Shown here piece after piece: positions 16,860 through 25,011 of a stretch of DNA of 64,000 bases. Positions within the stretch are counted from its first letter, which is position 1. Each line of letters starts with the position of its first letter. Under the pieces are notes generated by a model, which saw nothing but the letters and a program-made list of their open reading frames with translations, was not told the origin of the DNA and searched no databases. Source of the stretch: Stutzerimonas kunmingensis (lineage in GTDB: Bacteria; Pseudomonadota; Gammaproteobacteria; Pseudomonadales; Pseudomonadaceae). The position numbers and the translations under genes are program-made. The stretch spans positions 248,001 to 312,000 of the forward strand of contig NZ_PISM01000018.1 of NCBI RefSeq assembly GCF_002929225.1. Direction: 5' to 3'.

Positions 16860-18054
16860 GGGCAGGGCTCCTTTTCGATTGGAAACGACGTGCATTGAGG
16901 TGCACCAGTAACATGGCGACGGCCAGGCCGGCGAAGGTCAGCAGCAAGCCACTGGCCGGGCCAAAGCTCTCCAGCAGATTGATCTTCGGATAGGGCAGTG
17001 CCAGCGAGGTGCCGAGTTCGTCCCAGTAGACCGCCACCAGAGTACCGCCGATAACGTTACCGACGCCGACCACCCAGAAATGCACCTGCCCTTCCATGGC
17101 GCGATACATCCAGCCGGTTTCGCAGCCGCCGGCAACGACGATACCGATACCAAACAGCACGCCACCGATGATTGCGTTCGGCCCCATCCAGAAAATCTTC
17201 GGGCTTGCCCCTAGCGCGATGGCACCGAAAGTACCGACGCAGGCCACAGCCATGCCCAGCAGGATGCCGTAGGCAGCGCGGGTTCGGCCGGTGGTCCAGA
17301 GATCGCGCGCGGCACTGGTAAAGCAGATCTGTGCGCGCTCGATCAGCCCGCCGAACAGGAGTCCGAACAGCACCGCCATGCCCAGCACCAGCGAGGCATC
17401 GAAACGCCAGGCAGCGAAGGCGACCGCAAGCACCGCGACCGCCGTGCCGATCCGGGCCTGCACCGTGGCCCGCCGCCGCGTGCCTTCCGCATCGCCGAAC
17501 AGCGTACTGGCCTGGCTGCCGACCTTCAGCGGCGTGCGCAACCAGGGCAACAGGCAGATCTTCACGCCGATCCAGGCACCACCCACGGTAGCCAACATGA
17601 AAGCCCAGGCGTGCAGCGAGAACATCGGAATGCCGGTGAAGAAAGCCGCCAGGTTGCAACCCATCGCCAGGCGCGCGCCGAAGCCGGCGACCACCCCGCC
17701 GATCAGCCCCTGCAACAGGCGGCGCTTGCTGGTCGGCCAGCGCAGGCTGACGTTGTTTGCCCACAGCGCCGCACACAGTGCGCCAAGCAACATGCCGATG
17801 ATCATCACGCCATCCACGCGATCGAGCGGCGTGCCGGACAAGCCGATCAGCTTGAAGTAACTCCACTCCTCGGGTGCGTAGCCGAACCAGGAAATGACGT
17901 GCCCACCCCAGCGAGTGAACTCGCCGGTGACGGCCCAGAAGGTGCCAGTTATGGCGAAGTAGTAAGCGGAAGCGACGCCCAGCGCGACAAGCGCGGGCAG
18001 CGGCGACCAGAAGCGCACGAGGTAGCGCTCCCGGAAGTCGGAGAGAACGGACAT
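16828..18054 (-). CDS. yedE: YedE-type sulfur/selenium-compound transporter
   Basis: Multi-spanning inner-membrane protein of the YeeE/YedE (TsuA) family, 408 residues. The conserved cysteine-bearing motifs GFGARLAMGCNLAAFFTGI, IERAQICFTSA and VAGGCETGWMYRAMEGQVH are all present; in TsuA such cysteines pass thiosulfate across the membrane. Segments such as ITGTFWAVTGEFTRWGG are very close to E. coli YedE. E. coli YedE has been linked to selenium metabolism by genome context; the substrate is not shown here. Pairing with yedF is the usual arrangement. Confidence 0.9.
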   Translation of the reverse strand: MSVLSDFRERYLVRFWSPLPALVALGVASAYYFAITGTFWAVTGEFTRWGGHVISWFGYAPEEWSYFKLIGLSGTPLDRVDGVMIIGMLLGALCAALWANNVSLRWPTSKRRLLQGLIGGVVAGFGARLAMGCNLAAFFTGIPMFSLHAWAFMLATVGGAWIGVKICLLPWLRTPLKVGSQASTLFGDAEGTRRRATVQARIGTAVAVLAVAFAAWRFDASLVLGMAVLFGLLFGGLIERAQICFTSAARDLWTTGRTRAAYGILLGMAVACVGTFGAIALGASPKIFWMGPNAIIGGVLFGIGIVVAGGCETGWMYRAMEGQVHFWVVGVGNVIGGTLVAVYWDELGTSLALPYPKINLLESFGPASGLLLTFAGLAVAMLLVHLNARRFQSKRSPAREPGQTESLA

Positions 18055-18259
18055 GTGAAGCTCCTTATGACGCGCGACTGCAAACGCCGCACCGGTCTAG
18101 GAAAAGGGTTGCGCCACGATGAGCCGGCAAAGAGCCGTGCCATCCGGCGGGCGCAACCATAGACCAATGGCCGCGGGCATGCGAGCCCTTGCTTCCCGTG
18201 GCGGGCGCCCCCACATACCATGCACGCCTTTCCTGTCATTCGTGCCCACGAGAATCCCG

Positions 18260-19129
18260 ATGAGCCAGACGCCCTATATCTTCGATGTCACCACCGCCAG
18301 CTTCGAACAGCTGGTGCTCGAGAACTCGTTTCACAAGCCGGTACTGGTGGATTTCTGGGCCGAATGGTGCGCGCCGTGCAAGGCCCTGATGCCGTTACTG
18401 GCGAAGATCGCCGAGGAGTATCAGGGTGAGCTGCTGCTGGCCAAGGTCAACTGCGACATCGAACAGGAGGTCGTCGCCCGTTTCGGCATCCGCAGCCTGC
18501 CAACCGTGGTGTTGTTCAAGGATGGTCAACCAGTGGACGGTTTCGCCGGTGCGCAGCCCGAATCGGCGATTCGCGCCATGCTCGAGCCCCACGTGCAGGC
18601 TCCGGCGACGCCGCAGGGCAACCTGCTGGAAAGCGCGCAGGCCGCCTTCGCCGAAGGCCGTTTCGCCGAGGCCGAGGCGCAGCTGCAGCAGCTGCTGAGT
18701 GAAGACAACGAGAACGCTGCCGGGCTGATTCTTTATGCCCGCTGCCTGGCCGAGCGCGGAGAACTGGGCGAAGCGGAAACGGTGCTCAACGCGGTAAAAG
18801 GCGATGAGCACAAGCAGGTTCTGGCCGGCGCCCGTGCTCAGCTGACGTTTCTGCGCCAGGCCAACGACCTGCCGGAAGTCGCCACCTTGAAGAGTCGCCT
18901 GGCGCAGAATGGCGAGGACGATGAAGCGGCGTATCAGCTGGCCATCCAGCAACTGGCTCGCCAGCAATACGAGGCGGCGCTCGACGGCCTGCTCAAGCTG
19001 TTCGTGCGCAACCGCGGGTACGCCGATGGGCAGCCGCACAAGACGCTGCTACAGGTTTTCGATCTGCTGGGTAATGACCACCCGCTGGTGACGCTGTACC
19101 GCCGCAAGCTTTACCAGGCGATCTACTGA
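18260..19129 (+). CDS. cnoX: Thioredoxin-TPR co-chaperone CnoX (YbbN)
   Basis: 289 residues from the ATG at 18260 (MSQTPYIFDVTTASFEQLV). A thioredoxin domain over about residues 1-110 has the active site FWAEWCAPCK and cis-Pro segment RSLPTVVLF; TPR-like helices follow (AQAAFAEGRFAEAEAQLQQLL, AAYQLAIQQLARQQYEAALDGLLKLF). Unlike E. coli CnoX, whose site is SxxC, this one keeps both cysteines and may be a true redox enzyme as well as a holdase for GroEL/DnaK clients. The upstream frame to 18119 has no homology. Confidence 0.9.
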   Translation: MSQTPYIFDVTTASFEQLVLENSFHKPVLVDFWAEWCAPCKALMPLLAKIAEEYQGELLLAKVNCDIEQEVVARFGIRSLPTVVLFKDGQPVDGFAGAQPESAIRAMLEPHVQAPATPQGNLLESAQAAFAEGRFAEAEAQLQQLLSEDNENAAGLILYARCLAERGELGEAETVLNAVKGDEHKQVLAGARAQLTFLRQANDLPEVATLKSRLAQNGEDDEAAYQLAIQQLARQQYEAALDGLLKLFVRNRGYADGQPHKTLLQVFDLLGNDHPLVTLYRRKLYQAIY

Positions 19130-19144
19130 TCGCGGGCAAACCTC

Positions 19145-19171
19145 CGGCGCGCCCATCAGGAAGGCGCGCCG
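19145..19171. terminator. Inverted repeat between convergent genes
   Basis: Perfect 9-bp arms cggcgcgcc (19145-19153) and ggcgcgccg (19163-19171). They lie 15 bases after the cnoX stop and overlap the last codons of the opposing gene. There is no T-run on either side. Probably a transcript-end structure serving cnoX. Confidence 0.4.
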
Positions 19172-19506
19172 ACCCAGTGATAGCAAGCCGAGTCGGCGCC
19201 GTGCTCGACCTTCACCTCGTCACAGTGACGCAAGCGCACCAGCAGCCGCTTGGCCAGCAACGCATTGCCGGCGAGCGCTTCCAGTTCGGCGAGCAATTCC
19301 GGGCCGTCCAGTTTGCCGGCGCAGCGCAGTCGCTCCCGCGCACTGTGCCACAGGGCATCGCCAGGTGGCGTCGCAGGCGCCTGGACGCCACCCACCGCAG
19401 CCTCATCGGTGCCGACGCTACGGGTCAGGTTCATCCAGTCCTGGGCGTCCAGCTCGATTTCAAGATCGACCGGCCAATCTCCTATGCGTCCGCGGATTCG
19501 AATCAT
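19156..19506 (-). CDS. Small conserved-looking protein, function unknown
   Basis: 116 residues starting ATG at 19506 (MIRIRGRIGDWPVDLEIELD). Soluble, no signal peptide or membrane segment; a beta-rich N-terminus, then a helical part with HSARERLRCAGKLDGPELLAELEALAG. Three cysteines and a C-terminal ADSACYHWVG. I do not recognise a family. Codon usage resembles its neighbours, and the coding frame is clean across its whole length between two convergent or divergent genes, so I judge it real. It is divergent from the zinc-type cluster with a 107-base gap. Confidence 0.65.
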   Translation of the reverse strand: MIRIRGRIGDWPVDLEIELDAQDWMNLTRSVGTDEAAVGGVQAPATPPGDALWHSARERLRCAGKLDGPELLAELEALAGNALLAKRLLVRLRHCDEVKVEHGADSACYHWVGAPS

Positions 19507-19576
19507 GCTGTCCCTCCAGAGCTATGCGTTCATCCTCACATGAAGGCAGCGGACTGGCCAGCCGCACGGCAAAGTT

Positions 19577-19589
19577 GTTATAACGTAAC
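19577..19589. promoter_or_regulatory. Zur-like palindrome
   Basis: gttataacgtaac (19577-19589) is a near-palindrome with half-sites gttat and gtaac. It agrees with the gamma-proteobacterial Zur consensus (gttata-n-tataac) at 10 of 12 fixed positions. It lies 24 bases before the zrgA-type start, where a repressor would block the promoter. Homologous clusters in Pseudomonas are reported to rise under zinc shortage. The site itself is a prediction. Confidence 0.5.
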
Positions 19590-19613
19590 GAACCCCTTTC
19601 GATGGAGCCGACC

Positions 19614-20231
19614 ATGCGCCACCTACTTTTTGCCGTGCCTATGCTTCTGCTGCCCCTGAGCTACAGCCAAGCACATGAAGACGATCATCACCATGAACAC
19701 GAAGGCGCCACCAGCCTGGGTGCGCATGAGCATGGCGCGGCGCGCCTGAATGCGGCACTGGATGGCAATCAGCTGGAGCTGGAGCTGATCAGCCCGGCGA
19801 TGAACCTGCTCGGTTTCGAGCACGCTGCTGCCAGCGCAGCAGATGAGGCGAAGATCGCCAGCGTACGCTCGCAACTGGAACAACCTCTGGCCCTGTTCGG
19901 CCTCCCGGCGGCGGCAGGTTGCAGCGTCAGTGAGCAGCAGTTTGCCGGCGAACTGCTCGGCTCGGCCCATGCGGGCTATCAGCGCGGCGATGATCACGAA
20001 CACAAGCAGGAGGATAAGCACGACCACGACGACCACGAAGCCGGTGGCCACAGCGACATCGAAGCGCACTACCAACTCGACTGCAGCAACCCAGAGGCGC
20101 TGCGCGCACTGGATCTCACACGGCTGTTCGAAAGCTTTCCCGGCACGGAAAAGATTCAGGTACAACTGATCGGCCCGAGCGGCCAGCAGGGCACGGAACT
20201 GACGCCGGCCCGCGCGCAATTGCCCTTCTGA
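19614..20231 (+). CDS. ZrgA-family (DUF2796) His-rich periplasmic protein
   Basis: 205 residues from the ATG at 19614, chosen because GGAG lies eight bases upstream; a second ATG four codons earlier has no ribosome site. A signal peptide ends at YSQA, and the mature protein begins HEDDHHHEHEG. A second His/Asp-rich loop (DDHEHKQEDKHDHDDHEAGGH) lies near residue 125, and two cysteines are well placed for a disulfide (AAAGCSVS and LDCSN). The DUF2796/ZrgA family is linked to zinc uptake in Vibrio and Pseudomonas. It is the first gene of a four-gene cluster with an ABC ATPase, a permease and DUF3299. Confidence 0.88.
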   Translation: MRHLLFAVPMLLLPLSYSQAHEDDHHHEHEGATSLGAHEHGAARLNAALDGNQLELELISPAMNLLGFEHAAASAADEAKIASVRSQLEQPLALFGLPAAAGCSVSEQQFAGELLGSAHAGYQRGDDHEHKQEDKHDHDDHEAGGHSDIEAHYQLDCSNPEALRALDLTRLFESFPGTEKIQVQLIGPSGQQGTELTPARAQLPF

Positions 20232-20248
20232 ACCAGCACGGGACCCCG

Positions 20249-20956
20249 ATGAGCGCTCCACTCCTCGCAATCGACAACCTCGGCTTCGCCTGGCCCCGCC
20301 AGGCCGAGCTGCTGGACATTCCCACGTTTCGCCTCGAACGCGGCGAAAGCCTGTTCCTCAAGGGCCCGTCGGGCAGCGGCAAGACCACCCTGCTCGGCCT
20401 GATCGGCGGTGTGCAAAAGGCCGGCCGCGGCAGTATCCGCCTGCTCGACCGCGACCTCGGCAGCCTGTCGGCCGGTGCCCGTGACCGCTTCCGCGTCGAT
20501 CACACCGGCTACATCTTCCAGCAGTTCAACCTGCTGCCTTTTCTTTCGGTACGCGAGAACGTCGGCCTGCCCTGCCATTTTTCGCCGCTGCGTGCCGAAC
20601 GTGCGCGCAAGCGCCACGGCAGTACGGATGCCGCGGCGGCGAGCCTGCTGGAGCATCTGGGACTGCCCCCGGGGATGTTCGAGCGTCGTGCCGATGCGCT
20701 CTCCATCGGCCAGCAGCAACGCGTCGCCGCTGCCCGCGCACTGATCGGCCAGCCGGAGCTGGTCATCGCCGACGAGCCGACCTCGGCGCTGGATGCGGAT
20801 AGCCGCGAAGTCTTTCTGCAGCTGCTGTTCTCCGAGTGCCGCGCAGCCGGCGCGAGCCTGCTGTTCGTCAGCCATGACCAGAGCCTGGCGCCACTGTTCG
20901 ACCGCAGCTTGTCGCTGGCCGAGCTCAATCGCGCGACGCGCGCAGTGGAGTGCTGA
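20249..20956 (+). CDS. ABC transporter ATPase (MacB/LolD type)
   Basis: 235 residues: Walker A GPSGSGKTT near residue 38, Q-loop FQQFNLLPFLSVRENV, signature LSIGQQQR (Ile in place of the usual Gly) and Walker B LVIADEPTSALD, then the H-loop FVSHD. The sequence is of the LolD/MacB/FtsE subgroup. It is 17 bases after the ZrgA-type gene and three bases before its permease, so the pair should form one transporter. In my recollection it corresponds to PA4064. Confidence 0.92.
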   Translation: MSAPLLAIDNLGFAWPRQAELLDIPTFRLERGESLFLKGPSGSGKTTLLGLIGGVQKAGRGSIRLLDRDLGSLSAGARDRFRVDHTGYIFQQFNLLPFLSVRENVGLPCHFSPLRAERARKRHGSTDAAAASLLEHLGLPPGMFERRADALSIGQQQRVAAARALIGQPELVIADEPTSALDADSREVFLQLLFSECRAAGASLLFVSHDQSLAPLFDRSLSLAELNRATRAVEC

Positions 20957-20959
20957 GCG

Positions 20960-22225
20960 ATGTATCTCCTGCGCCTGGCCCTGGCGAGCCTGAACAATCG
21001 GCGCTTCACCGCCCTGCTGACCGTGTTCTCCATCGCCCTCTCGGTGTGCCTGCTGCTCGCCGTCGAACGGGTGCGCAACGAAACCCGCGCCAGCTTCGCC
21101 AGCACCATTAGCGGCACCGATCTGGTGGTCGGTGCGCGCTCCGGCTCGGTCAATCTGTTGCTGTACTCGGTCTTCCGCATCGGCAATGCGACCAACAACA
21201 TCCGTTGGGACAGCTACCAGCGCTTCGCCGAACACCCGCGGGTCGCTTGGGCGATTCCGATTTCCCTGGGCGACTCCCATCGTGGCTATCGCGTAATGGG
21301 CACCAACACGGCCTATTTCGAGCATTACCGCTACGGCCGCAAACAGCCGCTGCAACTGGCCGAAGGCCGCGCCTTCGAAAGCGATCCTTTCGAGGTCGTG
21401 CTTGGCGCGGAAGTGGCCAGTGCACTGGGCTACAAACTCGACGACAGCATCGTCCTCGCCCATGGCGTAGCGCGTGTCAGCCTTGTACAGCACGATGACA
21501 AACCGTTCCGCGTGGTCGGCGTGCTGCAGCGCACCGGCACGCCGGTCGACCGTACCCTGCACATCAGCCTGGCCGGCATGGAAGCGCTGCATGTCGACTG
21601 GCAGAACGGCATGCCAGCCCGCGGCGCCGCGCGTATCGACGCCGAGCAAGCGCGGGCACTCGATCTCCAGCCGCAGCAGATCACTGCGGTCCTGCTCGGT
21701 CTGAACAGCAAGGTCGCCACCTTCACCCTGCAACGGGAAATCAACCAGTACCGCGGCGAGCCGCTGCTGGCGATCCTGCCCGGCGTCGCCCTTCAGGAGC
21801 TCTGGAGCCTGATGGGCACGGCCGAGAAGGCGCTGTTCGTGGTCTCGCTGTTCGTCGTGCTGACCGGCCTGATCGGCATGCTCACGGCGATCCTCACCAG
21901 CCTCAACGAGCGACGCCGGGAGATGGCGATCCTGCGCTCGGTGGGTGCTCGCCCCTGGCATATCGCCGCGCTATTGATCATCGAGGCGTTCGGCCTCGCC
22001 CTCGCGGGCACGCTGCTGGGGCTGGCCCTGCTGTATATCGGCATCGCGATCGCGCAGTCGCCGCTGCAGAGCCTCTACGGCCTTTATCTGCCGCTGGCCT
22101 GGCCGAGCGCCTATGAGTGGGGACTGCTCGGCGCTATTCTGCTGGCGGCACTGCTGATGGGCAGCGTGCCGGCCTGGCGGGCCTATCGCCAATCGCTGGC
22201 CGATGGCCTGTCGATTCGACTGTGA
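20960..22225 (+). CDS. ABC permease, MacB/FtsX type
   Basis: 421 residues with the four-helix plan of MacB/FtsX proteins. Helix 1 is at residues 12-30 (ALLTVFSIALSVCLLLAVE); a large periplasmic domain covers about 40-290; and three helices form the C-terminal part (ALFVVSLFVVLTGLIGMLTAIL, IAALLIIEAFGLALAGTLLGLALLYIGIAI, WGLLGAILLAALLMGSVPAW), with the coupling motif NERRREMAILRSVGARP before the third helix. Such type VII systems usually move signals or lipoproteins rather than import small solutes, which makes the zinc link puzzling. Confidence 0.9.
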   Translation: MYLLRLALASLNNRRFTALLTVFSIALSVCLLLAVERVRNETRASFASTISGTDLVVGARSGSVNLLLYSVFRIGNATNNIRWDSYQRFAEHPRVAWAIPISLGDSHRGYRVMGTNTAYFEHYRYGRKQPLQLAEGRAFESDPFEVVLGAEVASALGYKLDDSIVLAHGVARVSLVQHDDKPFRVVGVLQRTGTPVDRTLHISLAGMEALHVDWQNGMPARGAARIDAEQARALDLQPQQITAVLLGLNSKVATFTLQREINQYRGEPLLAILPGVALQELWSLMGTAEKALFVVSLFVVLTGLIGMLTAILTSLNERRREMAILRSVGARPWHIAALLIIEAFGLALAGTLLGLALLYIGIAIAQSPLQSLYGLYLPLAWPSAYEWGLLGAILLAALLMGSVPAWRAYRQSLADGLSIRL

Positions 22226-22233
22226 GGAACCCG

Positions 22234-22746
22234 ATGTCGCGCCTGCTGCTTGCTCTGCTACTGGCCTGTGCAGTCTCTGCCCATGCCGATGACGTCCGCG
22301 ATCTACAGTGGTCGGAGCTGATTCCCGAGGGCGCGCCGCCACCACCGCCGCCAATGGCCATGCATGACATGTCGCAGCTGGCCGATGCACTCGCTGCCGA
22401 GGCTGGGCCGGCTGCCGCACAACAGTCGCCGGCCGCGCCAGTGGTCGAAGCGCTCGATGGGCAGATGGTGAAGCTGCCGGGGTATATCGTGCCGCTGGAC
22501 ATGACCGAGGAAGGGCGCGTCATCGAATTCCTGCTGGTGCCCTACTTCGGCGCCTGCATTCATGTGCCCCCGCCGCCATCCAACCAGATCGTGCATGCCA
22601 CCAGCGAGCTGGGCGTGCGGGTGGAAGCGCTATATGAACCCTTCTGGATCGAGGGGCCGCTGAGGGTGGAACACGCCAGCAGCGAGCTGGCGGAGGCTGG
22701 TTATCGCATGCAGGCACAGAAGATCTATCCCTACGAATTGCAGTAA
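22234..22746 (+). CDS. DUF3299 periplasmic protein
   Basis: 170 residues from the ATG at 22234 (MSRLLLALLLACAVSAHA signal peptide); GAGGAA lies 6-11 bases upstream. A proline run near residue 36 and a low-complexity Ala-rich stretch precede the DUF3299 domain: MVKLPGYIVPLDMTEEGRVIEFLLVPYFGACIHVPPPPSNQIVHA. The conserved CxH in GACIHVPPPP could bind metal, but this is only a guess from the residues. Last gene of the zinc-type cluster; convergent with the TPR gene 34 bases away. Confidence 0.85.
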   Translation: MSRLLLALLLACAVSAHADDVRDLQWSELIPEGAPPPPPPMAMHDMSQLADALAAEAGPAAAQQSPAAPVVEALDGQMVKLPGYIVPLDMTEEGRVIEFLLVPYFGACIHVPPPPSNQIVHATSELGVRVEALYEPFWIEGPLRVEHASSELAEAGYRMQAQKIYPYELQ

Positions 22747-22780
22747 TCACCAGCCGGCAGGTTACGTTCTGCCAGCTCGA

Positions 22781-23872
22781 TCAGTGCGCGCTGGCGATCT
22801 GCTTCTCACGCTCGAAACTGAGCTCACCTTCCGCCCACTCGCGCCATTCGCGCACGCGACGACGCTCGGCGCCGGCCCGCTCGGCCTGCTTCAACGCGTC
22901 AAGCCCGGCCTGCCAACGAGCCTGTTCCAGCTCGAGCTGCGCCACATTCATCCAGAACTTCGCGCTGCCGGTCTGAGTCGCCAGCTGGCGATAGATCTTC
23001 GCGGCCTCGGTGCGCTCGCGGGCCTGCCACCAGAGCATGCCCATGCGCTCCTGGCGACTGGCATTGCTCGGCAGCAAGCGTGACGCCAGCATACCTTCGA
23101 GCAGTTTGGCGCCTTGCCATGGCTGCCCAGCGGCACTAGCGAGAGCGACCAGGTTGTCCAGCTCCGCCTCACTGAAGCGCAAGCCCTTCGCGTGCGCAGT
23201 GCGCAGCGTCGCCAGCGCGCGATCTTCAGCGCCGGCCATCTGCTGCAGGCCGGCCAGCTGCCGCCAGGCCTTGACCTGATCGGGGTGGCGCAACAGCAGC
23301 TTTTGTTGCCAGCGTTCGGCAGCCTGATAGCGCTTGAGCTCGGCGTTGCCGGCAACCAGGAACTGCAGCCAGGTATCGCCCGCCTTCGGGTTCGCCTGCA
23401 CATAACGCTCGGCCAGCGGCAGCGCCTTGGCATGCTGACCGAGGCCCTGGTAAGCCTGCACCAGCATCTGCAGCACTTCTTCGTTGCCCTGATTAGCCGA
23501 TCCCAGCAGGCTGACCACCTTGGCGTAGCGACCCTCGACCAGGTTCAGCCGCGCAAGGTTCATCCGCTCGCCGGCCAGCAGCTCTTCGTCCAGCTTGCCG
23601 CTGGCCACTGCCTTGTCCAGCCATTCCAGCGCCTGGCGATTATTGCCTTCGGCCCAGGCCAGATAGCCGCGACTGCGCCAGAGCAACGCCTCTTCACCGC
23701 TACCGGCCTTGGCGCTGACGCCCTCCAGCGCCTTGCGCGCAGTGGCATAGTCGCCCTTGCTCTGCGCGGTCTGCGCTCGCTCGAGCGCCATGAACACCGC
23801 GGGGTCGATGGCCTGGGCGGCCTGGGCCGAAGCGGAGAGAAAAAGCGACAGCACGAGCAGCAAACGAAGCAT
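22781..23872 (-). CDS. TPR protein of the TonB2-type operon
   Basis: 363 residues with a signal peptide (MLRLLLVLSLFLSASAQAAQA), then repeated helical pairs: ERAQTAQSKGDYATARKALE, RGYLAWAEGNNRQALEWLDKA, LVQAYQGLGQHAKALPLAERYV and ARWQAGLDALKQAERAG. Probably periplasmic or anchored. In Vibrio TonB2 clusters a TPR gene also follows tonB2; its role is not clear. It starts one base after the tonB stop, so it belongs to the same transcript. Confidence 0.85.
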   Translation of the reverse strand: MLRLLLVLSLFLSASAQAAQAIDPAVFMALERAQTAQSKGDYATARKALEGVSAKAGSGEEALLWRSRGYLAWAEGNNRQALEWLDKAVASGKLDEELLAGERMNLARLNLVEGRYAKVVSLLGSANQGNEEVLQMLVQAYQGLGQHAKALPLAERYVQANPKAGDTWLQFLVAGNAELKRYQAAERWQQKLLLRHPDQVKAWRQLAGLQQMAGAEDRALATLRTAHAKGLRFSEAELDNLVALASAAGQPWQGAKLLEGMLASRLLPSNASRQERMGMLWWQARERTEAAKIYRQLATQTGSAKFWMNVAQLELEQARWQAGLDALKQAERAGAERRRVREWREWAEGELSFEREKQIASAH

Positions 23873-23873
23873 C

Positions 23874-24587
23874 TCAGCGTTCTCCTTGCAGGCGGAAGTG
23901 CAGGGTTTTCACGGCTTCACGGGATACCGGTGCACCGTTTTCGGTACGCGGCGCGAAACGCCAGCGGGCCGCCGCGCGCCGGGCCTCGCGATCGAACACG
24001 TTACGAGGCGAGGCTTCCAGCACGCGGATGTTCTCCACCCGCCCCTGCGGGTTGATGGTGAACGCCAGTTTGATATGCCCTTCGATGCCCTGTTGCCGCG
24101 CACGGTAGGGATACTCCGGACGTACATCATTGAGCGGCATCACTTCCTGCTCCGGGCCGCCGGGCTTGCCCGCCGCTTCGACTGCCGCACTGGCCGGCGC
24201 TGGCGCCGCGGCCGGGGCACTCTGTGCCGCCGTCAGGCCGGACAGACTGGGCGCCGGAGCGGTGGCGACCGATACGCCTGCGTCGATGTTCGGCAGGTCG
24301 AGGTCGAGCTTGGGCAGATTGGCGTCTGGCGTCGCCATATTCGGCGTCGGTGGCGTCGGCGGTTGCGGCGTCTTCGGCTGCGGCGGCTGTGGCGCCTGCT
24401 GACGTGAGCGCGTGGCGGTGTCCTCGTTGCGCCCATCCATGCGCACGAAATTGGCAATCGCCAATGGATCTTCCTCAATCTTGCTGCGCGGGGGATTGAC
24501 CATGCTCAGCATCAGGGCGAACAGCAGCAACGCCACCACACAGGCGGCGATGAAGGCCAGACTGAAACGGACCAGCCGCGGTTGCAT
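23874..24587 (-). CDS. tonB: TonB energy transducer (TonB2 type)
   Basis: 237 residues: one N-terminal membrane helix (FSLAFIAACVVALLLFALML), a Pro-rich linker (QAPQPPQPKTPQPPTPPTPN, about residues 64-83), an Ala-rich stretch, and a C-terminal TonB domain with VRPEYPYRARQQGIEGHIKLAF and RVENIRVLEASPRNVFDREARRAAARWRF. It passes proton-motive energy to outer-membrane receptors. The ATG overlaps the exbD stop by one base (TGATG). Which receptor it serves is not shown; btuB is the only one in this window. Confidence 0.92.
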   Translation of the reverse strand: MQPRLVRFSLAFIAACVVALLLFALMLSMVNPPRSKIEEDPLAIANFVRMDGRNEDTATRSRQQAPQPPQPKTPQPPTPPTPNMATPDANLPKLDLDLPNIDAGVSVATAPAPSLSGLTAAQSAPAAAPAPASAAVEAAGKPGGPEQEVMPLNDVRPEYPYRARQQGIEGHIKLAFTINPQGRVENIRVLEASPRNVFDREARRAAARWRFAPRTENGAPVSREAVKTLHFRLQGER

Positions 24588-25000
24588 CAGCGCGACCCCG
24601 TGCTGGCGGCCAGTGCAACGTCTTGCACGCCGGCCTGACGCGCCTGGTCCATGACCTGCACCACCAGGCCGGTGCGCGCATCCTGGTCAGCCTGGACGAC
24701 CACCGCGCCCTCCGGCTGATCCACGCGCAGACGCTCGACATGCGCCCGCACACTGCGTACGTCAACCACCTGCTTGTCGATCCAGACCTGGCCATCGGCC
24801 GTGACGGCGATGAGGATATTGCCCTTGTCCTGGGTGCTGGCGGTGTCCGCCTGCGGGCGCTGGACTTCGACACCGGATTCCTTGATGAAGGAGCTGGTGA
24901 CGATGAAGAAGATCAGCATGATAAAGACAACATCGAGCATCGGCGTAAGATCGATGCCGGTATCTTCTTCCTGCTGGTAATGATGACGGCGCATACGCAT
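24587..25000 (-). CDS. exbD: ExbD-type proton-channel subunit
   Basis: 137 residues with one N-terminal helix, GIDLTPMLDVVFIMLIFFIV, carrying the essential aspartate (about residue 23), then a periplasmic domain (VEVQRPQADTASTQDKGNILIAVTADGQVWIDKQ). It works with the ExbB partner to use proton flow for TonB. Start ATG at 25000; it lies 11 bases after exbB and overlaps tonB. Confidence 0.93.
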   Translation of the reverse strand: MRMRRHHYQQEEDTGIDLTPMLDVVFIMLIFFIVTSSFIKESGVEVQRPQADTASTQDKGNILIAVTADGQVWIDKQVVDVRSVRAHVERLRVDQPEGAVVVQADQDARTGLVVQVMDQARQAGVQDVALAASTGSR

Positions 25001-25011
25001 CCCGCTAATCC

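Noticed and set aside
20156-21961. 601-codon open frame on the minus strand across the ABC ATPase and permease
   Set aside because: The plus-strand genes have full Walker and membrane motifs; the antisense frame has none.
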